This document shows, piece by piece, positions 7,322 through 15,973 of a stretch of 64,000 nucleotides of DNA. Within the stretch, counting starts at the first letter, position 1; each line of letters starts with the position of its first letter. The translations under genes were made by a program, and so were the position numbers. The stretch is from an uncultured Clostridia bacterium (GTDB taxonomy: Bacteria > Bacillota > Clostridia > Christensenellales > UBA1242). The stretch lies in contig CAMRSX010000001.1 of the NCBI GenBank assembly GCA_947053595.1, positions 1 through 64,000 of the forward strand. Reading direction: 5' to 3'. The notes beneath the pieces were generated by a model. That model saw only the letters and a program-made list of their open reading frames with translations. It did not search any database and was not told the origin of the DNA.

Positions 7322-7360
7322 ACTTAGGAGGGCCGAAATATCCTGTTTTACTATGAGGTC
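7322..7360 (-). repeat. Partial duplicate of the tRNA-Arg 5' half
   Basis: 39 nt (ACTTAGGAGG, then ATATCCTGTTTTACTA, then GAGGTC) match tRNA-Arg positions 7143-7183 with a few changes and a 2-nt gap. It covers the anticodon loop to the 5' end only, so it is not a functional tRNA. Displaced tRNA segments often mark integrase crossover sites, but no integrase lies in the window. The intervening 7184-7321 is AT-rich and shows no gene. Confidence 0.65.
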
Positions 7361-7457
7361 GGATGCATTCGCCTTGTTAGAATAGCACATTTTTTGCTTT
7401 TTTGCAAATATTTTTTTGATTTTGGTTTTATCTTTTTGTTTTTATACATAAAATTTG

Positions 7458-7489
7458 TTGACATCTCAACAATTTGTGTGCTATTGTTG
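7458..7489 (+). promoter_or_regulatory. Promoter with inverted-repeat operator for the MarR operon
   Basis: A consensus -35 TTGACA (7458-7463) is followed 18 bp later by TATTGT. An inverted repeat CAACAAT (7467-7473) / ATTGTTG (7483-7489) spans the spacer and overlaps the -10. That fits autorepression by the MarR-family regulator encoded 16 bp downstream. Confidence 0.6.
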
Positions 7490-7504
7490 TATTAAAGGTG
7501 AATT

Positions 7505-7975
7505 ATGGAAAGTCGTTATGAAAAATTTTCTGGACTGATTGCAAGCATAAACAAGAGCATTCAAAAAATCAAAAGCATTGAGATGGAGGAGTTTGACCTT
7601 AAGGGCAGTGGCGTTCAATGTTTGTTTTTTCTGTTTAAAGAAAAGGGAGGCGTCAGCTCGGCAAAGTTGTGCGCGCTGTGTCAAGAGGATAAGGCGGCAA
7701 TTTCTCGCACGCTGAAAGAGTTGGAGGCGGCTGGATATGTTTGCGTGGACAGGGAAGAAAGCAGAAAATATAAAAATCCCATTTGTCTTACTGAAAGTGG
7801 CAGGCGTGTGGGCGAAGCAATTATGAGAAAAATTGATGAAGTTTTTTCTGTTGGAAGTGCTGGCATTTCCCAAGCAGAGCGAGAAAGCTTGTATGCTTCT
7901 TTGGATAAAATTGCCAACAATTTGAAAGAGATTTTGGAAAAGATTGAAAAAAGTGAGAAGGGGACAAAAAGATGA
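7505..7975 (+). CDS. MarR-family transcriptional regulator
   Basis: The protein has 156 residues. A winged-helix domain spans residues ~35-105 (VSSAKLCALCQEDKAAISR recognition region, then LKELEAAGYVCV, then a wing with KYKNPICLTESG), flanked by dimerisation helices, which is the standard MarR layout. The start at 7505 has AAAGGTG 4 nt upstream. The gene leads the aldehyde/lipid operon and overlaps the next gene by 4 nt (ATGA). With the palindrome over its promoter it probably represses its own operon and is released by a hydrophobic or aldehyde ligand. That ligand is inference. Confidence 0.88.
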   Translation: MESRYEKFSGLIASINKSIQKIKSIEMEEFDLKGSGVQCLFFLFKEKGGVSSAKLCALCQEDKAAISRTLKELEAAGYVCVDREESRKYKNPICLTESGRRVGEAIMRKIDEVFSVGSAGISQAERESLYASLDKIANNLKEILEKIEKSEKGTKR

Positions 7976-9171
7976 ATTTGGTTAAGAAGATTTATTGCAG
8001 AACATTTCAGTTTGCGTTTAGGGCGATGCTGCCAATTTTGCCATATCGTCAGCCAGAGATTTTGAAAACAAACGCCGAGATTGTGGAGGTTTTGAAACAG
8101 GCGGGCATTTCCAGTGTTTTGTTGGTGACTGACAAGGGAATTCGTTCTTTGGGCTTGACAAAGCCTTTGGAAGAAGAGTTTGGCAAAAACTTTGTGCTGG
8201 CAGTTTATGACAAGACGGTGCCAAATCCCACAACAGACAATGTGGAAGAGGCTTTGAAGCTTTATTTGCAAAACGATTGTCAAGCCATTGTGGCTTTTGG
8301 AGGCGGTTCGGCAATGGATTGTGCCAAAGCAATTGGCGCAAGAGTGGCAAGGCCAACAAAAAGCTTGAAGCAGATGAAAGGCGTGCTGAAGGTTGGCAAA
8401 AAGCTTCCGCTTTTGATTGCCATTCCAACAACGGCCGGCACAGGCAGCGAAACCACCTTGGCGGCTGTGATTACCGATTCTGAGACCAGACATAAATATG
8501 CAATCAATGATTTTCCGCTCATTCCAAAATATGCTGTACTGATGAGTCAGCTTACGGTGGGACTTCCAAAGCAAATCACTGCAACAACTGGCATGGATGC
8601 GTTGACGCACGCTGTTGAGGCATACATTGGAAAAAGCACAACCAAGTTCACGCGTGCTTGCGCACTGAGTGCGGTTAAGGAAATTTTTGAAAACTTGCCA
8701 GTGGCTTATGACCAGCCAGACAACATTGTGGCAAGAGAGAACATGCTGCATGCTTCATTTCAGGCGGGTGTGGCATTCACACGGTCTTATGTTGGATATG
8801 TCCATGCGGTGGCGCACTCTTTGGGCGGAAAATACAACATTGCACATGGGCTGGCAAATGCCATCATTCTTCCTTATGTGCTGCGTGGCTATGGCAAAAA
8901 GATTTTTAAGAAGCTGTGGGAAATGGGTGTCTATGCCCAGCTTTTTGACAAAAAAACCACTTTTGAAGAGGGCGCAAAGCTCTTTATTGAGAAGATTGAA
9001 GAGATGAATGAACGCATGCACATTGGCACAAGCATTGTGCAGATTGAAGAAAAGGACATTCCTTCGCTTGCGCGAACGGCGCAGAAGGAGGCAAATCCGC
9101 TTTATCCTGTGCCTGTGCTGTGGACGGCAAAGCAACTGGAAAAGATTTATGTTGAGGTGAAAAATGGATAA
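7972..9171 (+). CDS. Iron-containing alcohol dehydrogenase
   Basis: This 399-residue group III Fe-ADH interconverts alcohols and aldehydes with NAD(P)H. The nucleotide-binding GGGS is at residues 110-113 and the PTTAGTGSE block at ~152-160. The metal ligands expected for the family are present: D209 and H213 (GMDALTHAVEAY), H278 (VHAVAHSLGG) and H292 (NIAHGLANAI). The length is typical. It overlaps the next gene, an aldehyde dehydrogenase, by 8 nt, so the pair can pass an aldehyde in either direction. The substrate is not readable. A fatty aldehyde is suggested by the YhhN gene further down the operon. Confidence 0.92.
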   Translation: MNLVKKIYCRTFQFAFRAMLPILPYRQPEILKTNAEIVEVLKQAGISSVLLVTDKGIRSLGLTKPLEEEFGKNFVLAVYDKTVPNPTTDNVEEALKLYLQNDCQAIVAFGGGSAMDCAKAIGARVARPTKSLKQMKGVLKVGKKLPLLIAIPTTAGTGSETTLAAVITDSETRHKYAINDFPLIPKYAVLMSQLTVGLPKQITATTGMDALTHAVEAYIGKSTTKFTRACALSAVKEIFENLPVAYDQPDNIVARENMLHASFQAGVAFTRSYVGYVHAVAHSLGGKYNIAHGLANAIILPYVLRGYGKKIFKKLWEMGVYAQLFDKKTTFEEGAKLFIEKIEEMNERMHIGTSIVQIEEKDIPSLARTAQKEANPLYPVPVLWTAKQLEKIYVEVKNG

Positions 9172-10540
9172 GAAAGAAATTTTGGCAAAAATCAAGTTGC
9201 AAAAAGATGGGCTTGCAAACAATCCGCTTTTCAGTTGCAAAAATCGCATTGCTGCGCTTAAAAAACTTTATGATAACATCAAGTTTTTGCAGAGCGAAAT
9301 TGTCGACGCTTTGAAAAAAGATTTAAACAAATGTGAAGTTGAAAGTTATATGTCAGAAATTGGACTGGTGTTGAGCGAAATTTTTTACATGAGAAAGCAC
9401 ACGGCAGAGTTTGCAGCCATTCGCAGAGTGCGAACGCCGCTTGCTCAGTTTGCTTCCAAAAGCTTTCAGATGCCTTGCCCATATGGGCAGGTGCTGGTTA
9501 TCAGCCCTTGGAACTATCCTTTCATGCTTTCCATCGAGCCTATGGTGGACGCCATTGCTGCCGGAAATTGTGTGGTGCTTAAGCCAAGCGAAAGTTCGCC
9601 AAATGTCAGCGCAGTGATTGAAAAGTTGATTGAAAAAACTTTCCAAAACAACGAAGTTTTGGTGGTGCGCGGTGGAAGAGATGAGTGCAGCTTTTTGCTG
9701 GAGCAAGATTGGGATTATATTTTTTTCACGGGAAGCACAAGGGTGGGAAAAATTGTCATGCAAAGCGCGGCAGAGCATTTCACACCTGTCACGCTGGAGA
9801 TGGGCGGCAAAAGCCCTTGCATTGTGGATGAAACTGCCAATATTCCGCTTGCAGCAAAGCGAATTGTGTTTGGAAAGTTTTTAAACTGCGGGCAAACCTG
9901 TGTTGCGCCAGATTTTGTTTTGTGTGCACAGTCGGTGAAAGAGCGCTTGGTGGAAGAACTGAAGAAACAGATTGTGTTGCAATATTCAGTCAATCCAATC
10001 AGAAACGAAAGCTATGCCAAAATGATTAACAAAAAGCAGTTTGATGCAACTTGCAATTTGATTTCAAAACCAGATTTGTTGTTTGGCGGAAAGGCAAACG
10101 AGAAGCTTCTGAAAATTGAACCAACACTTTTGTCTGCCACATTTCAAAGCCCAGCAATGCAAGAAGAAATTTTTGGGCCGGTGCTTCCAATTGTGACATT
10201 TAAGTCTTTGGATGAAGCCGTTGAAAAGGTGAATGCTCTCTCCAAGCCGCTGGCGCTTTACATCTTTTCTTCTTGCAAGAAAAATCAAAACAAGGTGCTT
10301 GCATCTTGCCAATTTGGAGGCGGCTGTGTGAACGACACGGTGATTCACCTTGCAACTTCCAACATGGGTTTTGGCGGCTTGAAGCAGAGCGGAATTGGGG
10401 CATATCACGGCAAAGCGGGTTTTGAAACATTCAGCCACATAAAAAGCATTGTGGACAAGAAAACGTGGCTGGATTTGCCAATGAGATATCAGCCATTCAA
10501 CAAACTTAAATATTTTCTCATCAGAATGTTTATGAAATAA
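9164..10540 (+). CDS. Aldehyde dehydrogenase (class 3 / YwdH-like)
   Basis: This 458-residue NAD(P)-dependent aldehyde dehydrogenase oxidises an aldehyde to a carboxylic acid. The catalytic set is complete: N116 in SPWNYP, the cofactor loop FTGSTRVGK (~188-196), E212 in LEMGGKSP and the nucleophile C246 in NCGQTCVAPD. The short length and the hydrophobic C-terminal tail (PFNKLKYFLIRMFMK) fit the class 3 group that acts on medium and long-chain aldehydes and may associate with membranes. It is coupled to the Fe-ADH upstream. The enzyme class is firm and the lipid substrate is inferred. Confidence 0.92.
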   Translation: MDKKEILAKIKLQKDGLANNPLFSCKNRIAALKKLYDNIKFLQSEIVDALKKDLNKCEVESYMSEIGLVLSEIFYMRKHTAEFAAIRRVRTPLAQFASKSFQMPCPYGQVLVISPWNYPFMLSIEPMVDAIAAGNCVVLKPSESSPNVSAVIEKLIEKTFQNNEVLVVRGGRDECSFLLEQDWDYIFFTGSTRVGKIVMQSAAEHFTPVTLEMGGKSPCIVDETANIPLAAKRIVFGKFLNCGQTCVAPDFVLCAQSVKERLVEELKKQIVLQYSVNPIRNESYAKMINKKQFDATCNLISKPDLLFGGKANEKLLKIEPTLLSATFQSPAMQEEIFGPVLPIVTFKSLDEAVEKVNALSKPLALYIFSSCKKNQNKVLASCQFGGGCVNDTVIHLATSNMGFGGLKQSGIGAYHGKAGFETFSHIKSIVDKKTWLDLPMRYQPFNKLKYFLIRMFMK

Positions 10541-10690
10541 CAAGGCGCCAAGGTTGGCGATTGAAAACAAGAAGATGGCATAAGAGTGGCATAAAATTTG
10601 CATAAAATTTGCAGAAAACTGCAGAACATGCAGAAAAATCTTGCAGAAAACTGCAAAAAATGCGCAAAAAAACAGTCAAAAGAGAGGGAA
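10541..10690 (+). repeat. Short imperfect repeats in the aldh-yhhN gap
   Basis: The gap holds repeats of the word TGCAGAAAACTGCA and variants (TTTGCATAAAATTTGCAG, ATGCAGAAAAATCTTGCAG) between ~10590 and 10665. No terminator is seen, so the operon probably reads through. Confidence 0.5.
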
Positions 10691-10693
10691 AGC

Positions 10694-11401
10694 ATGAAAA
10701 AAGTGTTCAATTTAATCAACCTTGCACTGATTTTCTTGGTGCTTTTGGGAGATTCGTTTTATATTGCTGTGTCTGTTGGTGCGTTGAAACTTGACGGAGG
10801 CAGTTTATGGCTTAAGGGGCTTACAAGTGCAATGTTTGTTGCGCTTGGGGCGGTGAATTTGGCTTATGCCATTTTGAAAAGAAAAGGAAACCTAAGGTTT
10901 TGCATTGTCATGCTTCTTGGCCTTGTGTTTGGCATGGCGGGTGACATTGTGTTGAATGTCCACTTCATTGGCGGGGCGGTGCTGTTTGCCATTGCTCATG
11001 TGTTTTATTTTGCATCCTATTGCACGCTTTTGAAGTTTAGGTGGCAGGATTTGCTTTATGGAGCCGCAATTTTTGTTCCGTCTGTGCTTTTGATTACGCT
11101 GGCGCCATTCTTTGATTTTGGCGGCGTGCTGATGGAGATTGTGTGCGTGATTTATGCCATCATCATCTCTTGCATGGTTGGAAAATCCATTTCCAATTTG
11201 GTGAAGGCACGCACGCTTTTGAATGTTGTGCTGGTGGTGGGAAGTTGTCTGTTTTTCTTTTCAGATTTGATGCTGCTTTTGAATGTGTTTGCGTCGCTTC
11301 CAAAGGTGGTGGATGTGCTTTGCTTGGTGACATATTATCCCGCTCAGTGTTTGCTTGCTTATTCCATTATGATTGAGGCTTGTGAGGTGAAAAATGATTA
11401 A
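10694..11401 (+). CDS. YhhN-family membrane protein (lysoplasmalogenase-like)
   Basis: The protein has 235 residues and about seven or eight predicted membrane segments. Family marks are GDIVLN in the middle (FGMAGDIVLN), SDLMLL (FFFSDLMLLL) and the C-terminal YYPAQCLLAYS. Animal TMEM86 members hydrolyse the vinyl-ether bond of lysoplasmalogens to release a fatty aldehyde, and bacterial members are presumed similar. The start at 10694 follows GAGGGAAAGC; an upstream in-frame ATG lies in repeat sequence and was not chosen. It sits after two aldehyde-metabolising enzymes, which would dispose of the product. Activity is inferred. Confidence 0.82.
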   Translation: MKKVFNLINLALIFLVLLGDSFYIAVSVGALKLDGGSLWLKGLTSAMFVALGAVNLAYAILKRKGNLRFCIVMLLGLVFGMAGDIVLNVHFIGGAVLFAIAHVFYFASYCTLLKFRWQDLLYGAAIFVPSVLLITLAPFFDFGGVLMEIVCVIYAIIISCMVGKSISNLVKARTLLNVVLVVGSCLFFFSDLMLLLNVFASLPKVVDVLCLVTYYPAQCLLAYSIMIEACEVKND

Positions 11402-12065
11402 AAATCGAACGGCTCAAATTGTTTTTCAAAGCATTTATTGCACTTTGGCACTGGTTGCTTTTGTGGGAAGCTTGGGTCTTTTTGAAGCCAAATTCAACGA
11501 AAATTTTTATGTGTATTATACAAACTTAAGCAACTATATTTGCTTTGGATTTATGATTGCATCCTTGGTGGCAACCATCAAAAGCGCAAACAAAAAAGAG
11601 GATGACTTTTGCAAAGCGGCGCCAGCATTTAAGTTTATGTGCGTGATTATGATTTTGGTGACACTGCTGATTTATAACATCTTGCTGGCAAAGGACAGCT
11701 CTGCAAAGGATTATTTCACATCATACAACAATCTCACCATGCACCTGATTTTGCCAATCATGTTCATTTTGGATTGGGTGCTGTTTTATCAGCATGGCAA
11801 GACAAGGTGGTTCTATCCGCTGCTGTCGCTCATCATGCCACTGGTGTATGTTGTTTTTGTGCTTGTGAGGGCTGCCATTTTGAAAGGGAATGCCAACGCG
11901 CTGCTTTATCCATATTTCTTTTTGAATGTTGGAGAACTGGGCTGGGGCGGCTTGTTTATGTGGCTGGCAATTTTGATTTCCATCTTTTTGCTGATTGGCT
12001 TCAGCATATTCTTTTTGGACAATCACAAATTTTTTAGAGAAAAATTGAGGAGGAAAAATGATTAA
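11394..12065 (+). CDS. Pr6Pr / FAR-17a-AIG1-like membrane protein
   Basis: The protein has 223 residues, about six membrane helices and a basic C-terminus (FFREKLRRKND). It resembles Pr6Pr proteins, relatives of the eukaryotic AIG1/ADTRP hydrolases that cleave fatty-acid esters of hydroxy fatty acids using a Thr and a His in the membrane. Here T43 (YYTNLSNY) and H117 (LTMHLILP) sit at matching places, so hydrolase activity is plausible though untested. It overlaps both neighbours by 8 nt. The lipid theme agrees with the YhhN gene before it and the DegV gene after it. Confidence 0.75.
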   Translation: MIKNRTAQIVFQSIYCTLALVAFVGSLGLFEAKFNENFYVYYTNLSNYICFGFMIASLVATIKSANKKEDDFCKAAPAFKFMCVIMILVTLLIYNILLAKDSSAKDYFTSYNNLTMHLILPIMFILDWVLFYQHGKTRWFYPLLSLIMPLVYVVFVLVRAAILKGNANALLYPYFFLNVGELGWGGLFMWLAILISIFLLIGFSIFFLDNHKFFREKLRRKND

Positions 12066-12906
12066 AATTTTGGTGGATTCTGCGTCCGACATCAATTTGA
12101 AAGAGGCAAAAAAGCTGGGCGTTGAACTGATTTGCATGCAGGTGCAATTTGGAGAAGAAGAGTTTTTTGACGGCGACAACCTGACGCACGAGCAGTTTTT
12201 TGAAAAGCTGATTGAAAGCTCGGACCTTCCAAAAACAAGTCAAATCAATCAGTTTAGGTTTGAAGAAAAATTTGAAGAGATGACAAGAAATGGAGATGAG
12301 GTGGTGGCAATCATCTTGTCGTCCAAGTTGTCAGGAACATACAGCAGCGCTGTGCAAGCTGCCAAAAAGTTTGCAGGAAAGGTGTTTGTTGTGGACAGCT
12401 TAAACGCCTGTGCGGGGGAGAGAATTCTTTGTGAATATGCACTGCGCTTGGCACAAGAGGGCAAACTGACTGCGCAACAAATTGCAAAAGAAGCAGAAGA
12501 GAAAAAACATAAAATTCAACTGCTGGCAATGGTTGACACGCTGAAATATCTCAAAAAAGGTGGAAGAATTTCTTCAGTTGCGGCAATTGCCGGCGAAATG
12601 CTTTCCATCAAGCCTGTCATCAGCATTGTGAAGGGCGAAGTGAAAATGGTGGGCAAGGCCATGGGCTCCAAAAAAGCTAACAACCTGCTTGTGCAACTTG
12701 TGGAAAAGTGTGGCGGAATTGATTTTGACATGCCTTATGCTTTGGCATATTCTGGGCTTTCGGATGTCAACTTAAAAAAATACATTCAAGACAGCGCCAG
12801 CTTGTGGCAAGACAACGCCAAAATTCTGCCAATTTATGGCATTGGCAGCACAATTGGCACTCATGCTGGTCCAGGCGCCATTGGGGTGGCGTTTTTTGCA
12901 AAGTGA
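12058..12906 (+). CDS. DegV-family fatty-acid-binding protein
   Basis: This 282-residue DegV/FakB-type protein carries a fatty acid to the FakA kinase for phosphorylation. Family marks are the N-terminal ILVDSASDI, the LSSKLSGTY loop (residues ~80-89), LKYLKKGGRIS (~161-171), SIKPVISIVKGEV and the C-terminal IGSTIGTHAGPGAIG, which contacts the acyl carboxylate. The length is normal. As the last gene of the operon it would collect fatty acid produced by the aldehyde dehydrogenase. FakA itself is not in the window. Confidence 0.92.
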   Translation: MIKILVDSASDINLKEAKKLGVELICMQVQFGEEEFFDGDNLTHEQFFEKLIESSDLPKTSQINQFRFEEKFEEMTRNGDEVVAIILSSKLSGTYSSAVQAAKKFAGKVFVVDSLNACAGERILCEYALRLAQEGKLTAQQIAKEAEEKKHKIQLLAMVDTLKYLKKGGRISSVAAIAGEMLSIKPVISIVKGEVKMVGKAMGSKKANNLLVQLVEKCGGIDFDMPYALAYSGLSDVNLKKYIQDSASLWQDNAKILPIYGIGSTIGTHAGPGAIGVAFFAK

Positions 12907-12925
12907 AATAAAAATCATAAAAACT

Positions 12926-12952
12926 TCAAGCTGTTTTGCTTGATTTTTTTTT
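12926..12952 (+). terminator. Terminator of the MarR-DegV operon
   Basis: TCAAGC-tgtttt-GCTTGA is followed by nine T, 20 nt after the degV-type stop codon. Confidence 0.8.
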
Positions 12953-13156
12953 AATGTGTGTTTTGTCGATTTGTTTGGGGGCTTTGCCCGCATTTCTTTT
13001 TGCTTGGTCTTGCTTTTTTTAACTTAAGTTTACACACTTTCAGGTAATTTGCAAGCACATTGTCGAAAAATATCAAAATTTGTGAATATTTATGCAGAAA
13101 TTGTTTGGTTTATTCATTTTGTGTGTGTTACAATATTTATGTTTACGGAGAGAAAA

Positions 13157-13729
13157 ATGAGTGACTTACAGTTTTTTGATTTAATGAGTTTTGATGAAAA
13201 TGGAAATGTGTGCGGCAACCAGCAGACAGCTTTGGCGCAAGCGCGCTCCAATTTTTTGTATCTCGTTTGCAAATATAATCAAAATTTTTTGAAGGAAGAA
13301 AAGCTGCCACTTCCTGCTTTTTTCAAAGAACAGCTGGGCAGTGTGCTGGAAGAAGTGGAGAAGGGTGGAAGTTATGAGGCTGCAAAAGCACAGGTGTTTT
13401 CAAACTGCCTTCCAACTGTGCAAACTTATGCACATTGCGCGGAAGCAGAGGCGGTGAAAGGTTTAAACAAGCAGGTTTCGCTTGCCGACCTTGCCTTTTC
13501 GCAAAAGGTTAAAAACACTGTCAACAATGTGCATCTTGGCTATGTGATATATCAAAACTATGTCAAAATTTTTGACAAGATTGTGGCTTTGCAAATGCAA
13601 GACCAAACTCCTGCCAACAAAAGCAGTTTGTTTAAGAAAGTGATTCAATTCAACAGCCTTTCTTCAGTTGCGGACAAAGTCAGCAAAAATGACATTTCAA
13701 AAGACAAACTTTTGGAGGCAATGGCATAA
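13157..13729 (+). CDS. Hypothetical protein
   Basis: This 190-residue protein is not recognised. It appears soluble and largely helical, with no signal peptide, membrane segment or metal motif. The N-terminus is acidic and aromatic (SDLQFFDLMSFDENG). The start at 13157 follows ACGGAGAGAAAA, and a TACAAT -10-like box lies at 13129-13134. An upstream in-frame ATG would add 36 residues of low-quality sequence and was rejected. It is transcribed alone, between the operon terminator and a lipoprotein gene with its own promoter. Confidence 0.65.
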   Translation: MSDLQFFDLMSFDENGNVCGNQQTALAQARSNFLYLVCKYNQNFLKEEKLPLPAFFKEQLGSVLEEVEKGGSYEAAKAQVFSNCLPTVQTYAHCAEAEAVKGLNKQVSLADLAFSQKVKNTVNNVHLGYVIYQNYVKIFDKIVALQMQDQTPANKSSLFKKVIQFNSLSSVADKVSKNDISKDKLLEAMA

Positions 13730-13805
13730 GGCAGTTGCGAGGGCTTAAAAATTTTTTTTGAAATTGTGTTTGCACTTTAATTTTTTTGAGATTGCACATT
13801 TATGT

Positions 13806-13835
13806 TTGACAAAATGCACACACTTTGTTTAAAAT
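13806..13835 (+). promoter_or_regulatory. Promoter of the 13853 lipoprotein gene
   Basis: TTGACA (13806-13811), an 18-bp spacer and TAAAAT (13830-13835). The implied start point falls just before the ribosome binding site GGGAGTG, so the leader is very short. Confidence 0.6.
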
Positions 13836-13852
13836 GTTGCTGGGAGTGTTTT

Positions 13853-14614
13853 ATGAAAAAGTTTGCAAGCGCATTTGGTGTGTTGATGGCGTCCATTTTG
13901 GGGGTTTTCTTGTTTGTGGGTTGCACTGGCAAAGCACCAGAAACTGCGCAATACATATCTTTCAATCAAATGGAAGAATATATAAATCAAGAATTTGTCA
14001 CCAGCGAATTTGGTGGGTTTAAATATAAGGCAGAATATTTTCAGCAGGGGCAGTCTTTGGGCACAGTTAACCTCATGACCTTCAAACTGAACGAGAACGT
14101 CTGCGCTTGCATGGATGTGGATATCAAGCAAAATGGAGAGCACATCTTTGCAAAGGTGTATTTATATGACGGAAAGGTGTACATCAACAATGGCGTGGAA
14201 AAATATTTTGTTTCATATGCTGGCTTTCACTATGGCGACAACGAGGTTATGGTGATTGTGGACGTGCTGCTTAAAAACATCTTGCAAGAAAACACCACGC
14301 AAAACATCTTGGCGCGTGTTAAGGACGAACTGCAATATGCCACCATTCAGTGTGTGGAAGAGGAGGGCGACAGACAGTTCAACATCTTTGAAAAAGTGAC
14401 AGTTGTGGAAGCAGACAAAAAGATGGAAGTTGAAGGGACAACTCAACTGCAGTTTGAAAGGCACACTCTTTCAAAAATTTCTGCCACCACAACCAACACA
14501 AGCATCTTTCAATCGGAAAGCGTTGTTTCAAGCAGCAACATTGTGATTGAAAGCTATTCTGACAGATTTTTGTTTCCAAACTTTTCGGGATATGTTGAAA
14601 AAGTGATTGGTTAA
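13853..14614 (+). CDS. Putative lipoprotein
   Basis: This 253-residue protein has a type II signal peptide: MKKF, a hydrophobic stretch, then lipobox FVGC with the lipidated Cys near residue 23. The mature part alternates beta-like segments (VNLMTFKLNENVCACMDVD, then HIFAKVYLYDGKVYIN), reminiscent of small LolA/DUF-type lipoproteins, but no family is assigned. The start at 13853 is preceded by GGGAGTG. The gene has its own promoter and a terminator at 14622-14648. It should be anchored on the outer face of the membrane; the function is unknown. Confidence 0.75.
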   Translation: MKKFASAFGVLMASILGVFLFVGCTGKAPETAQYISFNQMEEYINQEFVTSEFGGFKYKAEYFQQGQSLGTVNLMTFKLNENVCACMDVDIKQNGEHIFAKVYLYDGKVYINNGVEKYFVSYAGFHYGDNEVMVIVDVLLKNILQENTTQNILARVKDELQYATIQCVEEEGDRQFNIFEKVTVVEADKKMEVEGTTQLQFERHTLSKISATTTNTSIFQSESVVSSSNIVIESYSDRFLFPNFSGYVEKVIG

Positions 14615-14621
14615 GTGCAAA

Positions 14622-14648
14622 AAAAGAGGCCAGTTTTGGCTTCTTTTC
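14622..14648 (+). terminator. Terminator after the 13853 lipoprotein gene
   Basis: AAAAGAGGCCA-gttt-TGGCTTCTTTT forms a stem with one G-U pair and ends in a T-rich run. Confidence 0.65.
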
Positions 14649-14686
14649 TATCTTAAAAACAATTTAAAAAAAGTTGCTGCAAATGC

Positions 14687-14861
14687 TTGACAATTTGGCG
14701 ATTTTTGTTTAAAATATAAGCGTCTTTGTTTGAAGGCAATTTTTATTGTTAGCCCCTTAAAAATGCTTTCAAAACAGATGGGTTGCACACTTACTGGCAA
14801 AGTGAGGCACCAAGGCAAGCAAAATTCGCTTGCAAAACATCAATTTTTATGGGAGAAAACA
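14687..14861 (+). promoter_or_regulatory. rplM promoter and 5' leader
   Basis: TTGACA (14687-14692), a 17-bp spacer and TAAAAT (14710-14715) are followed by a ~140-nt leader up to the rplM start. L13 leaders that bind their own protein are known in Bacillota. The leader here is long enough and contains short pairable blocks (AAGGC/GCCTT-like, GCAAGC/GCTTGC), but I could not match the published L13 consensus by eye. Confidence 0.6.
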
Positions 14862-15305
14862 ATGAAAACATACATGGCAAACCCAGTCACTGTTGAAAGA
14901 AAATGGTTTGTTGTTGACGCAACCAACATGCCTCTTGGCCGCCTTGCAAGCCAAGTTGCAGACATCTTGACTGGAAAAAATAAGACAATTTACACTCCAC
15001 ATGTTGACACTGGAGATTTTGTTGTTGTCATCAATTCAGACAAACTTGTTTTGACTGGAAAAAAACTTGAGCAAAAGAAAATGCGTTGGCACACTGGCTA
15101 CATTGGTGGCTTGAAAGAAGTGGGATACAACACACTCATGGCAAAAAACTCTGACAAAGTTGTGGAAAAAGCAGTTAAGGGCATGCTTCCAAAAACAAGT
15201 TTGGGAAGAAAGCAAATCACAAGATTGCATGTATATAAAGATGCAAATCACAAACAGCAAGCTCAAAATCCAGAACTTATTTCTTTAAAAGGAGTGCGTG
15301 AATAA
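14862..15305 (+). CDS. rplM: 50S ribosomal protein L13
   Basis: This 147-residue L13 is a core protein of the large subunit that binds 23S rRNA early in assembly. Typical blocks are [20 protein letters not shown], then VNSDK-type [22 protein letters not shown] and the C-terminal [14 protein letters not shown]. The start at 14862 follows GGGAGAAAAC; an upstream in-frame ATG would add 44 residues not found in the family. The stop overlaps the rpsI start by one base, the usual rplM-rpsI pair. Confidence 0.97.
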   Translation: MKTYMANPVTVERKWFVVDATNMPLGRLASQVADILTGKNKTIYTPHVDTGDFVVVINSDKLVLTGKKLEQKKMRWHTGYIGGLKEVGYNTLMAKNSDKVVEKAVKGMLPKTSLGRKQITRLHVYKDANHKQQAQNPELISLKGVRE

Positions 15306-15715
15306 TGGCTGAAAAGAAAACAAACAAGGCTGGTTGCTTCATTGCAACTGGAAGAAGAAAAAAATCAATTGCAAGAGTGCGTATGACTGCCGGAAACGGA
15401 CAAATTGTTGTCAATGGAAGAGAGCTTGCAGATTATTTGCAAAGAGATACACTTGTTTTGATTGCAAAGCAACCACTTGTTCTCACACAAACAGCAGACA
15501 AATATGATGTCACTGTCAATGTTGAAGGCGGCGGGCTTTCAGGACAAGCTGGTGCAATTTGCCACGGCATTGCAAGAGCGCTTGACAAAGCCAACGAGCA
15601 ACTTCATGCAGAACTGAAGGGTGCAGGCTTCTTGACGCGTGACTCAAGAATGAAAGAAAGAAAGAAGTATGGCTTGAAAAAAGCAAGAAAAGCTTCTCAG
15701 TTTTCAAAGAGATAA
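15305..15715 (+). CDS. rpsI: 30S ribosomal protein S9
   Basis: This 136-residue S9 ends in SQFSKR, the basic tail that reaches the P-site tRNA. Family blocks are [12 protein letters not shown], then [29 protein letters not shown] and [20 protein letters not shown]. It is co-transcribed with rplM, and a strong terminator follows at 15775-15800. Confidence 0.97.
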   Translation: MAEKKTNKAGCFIATGRRKKSIARVRMTAGNGQIVVNGRELADYLQRDTLVLIAKQPLVLTQTADKYDVTVNVEGGGLSGQAGAICHGIARALDKANEQLHAELKGAGFLTRDSRMKERKKYGLKKARKASQFSKR

Positions 15716-15774
15716 TTCAAAAACTGCACTGCTTGGTTTTTTGTGCTTGCACAACCTTCAAAGCAGTTATGAAA

Positions 15775-15800
15775 AACAGACCGATTGGTCTGTTTTTTTT
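15775..15800 (+). terminator. Terminator of rplM-rpsI
   Basis: AACAGACC-gatt-GGTCTGTT followed by a T-run. The following 15801-15973 shows an AATGAATAATGATAA motif but no gene. Confidence 0.9.
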
Positions 15801-15973
15801 GACGCATAATGAATAATGATAACGCTATACGCTTTGGACTGAAATGGCAGTGCTGGCAGGAATGTGCTTGTGGCTTAGGGTGAAAGTGCGGACAACGTTC
15901 AATATTGCGGAGCACACTGTTTTGTGAGAAGAAAAAAGTCCACGATGAGTGGGCTTTTTTGATTTGTGCTTTT

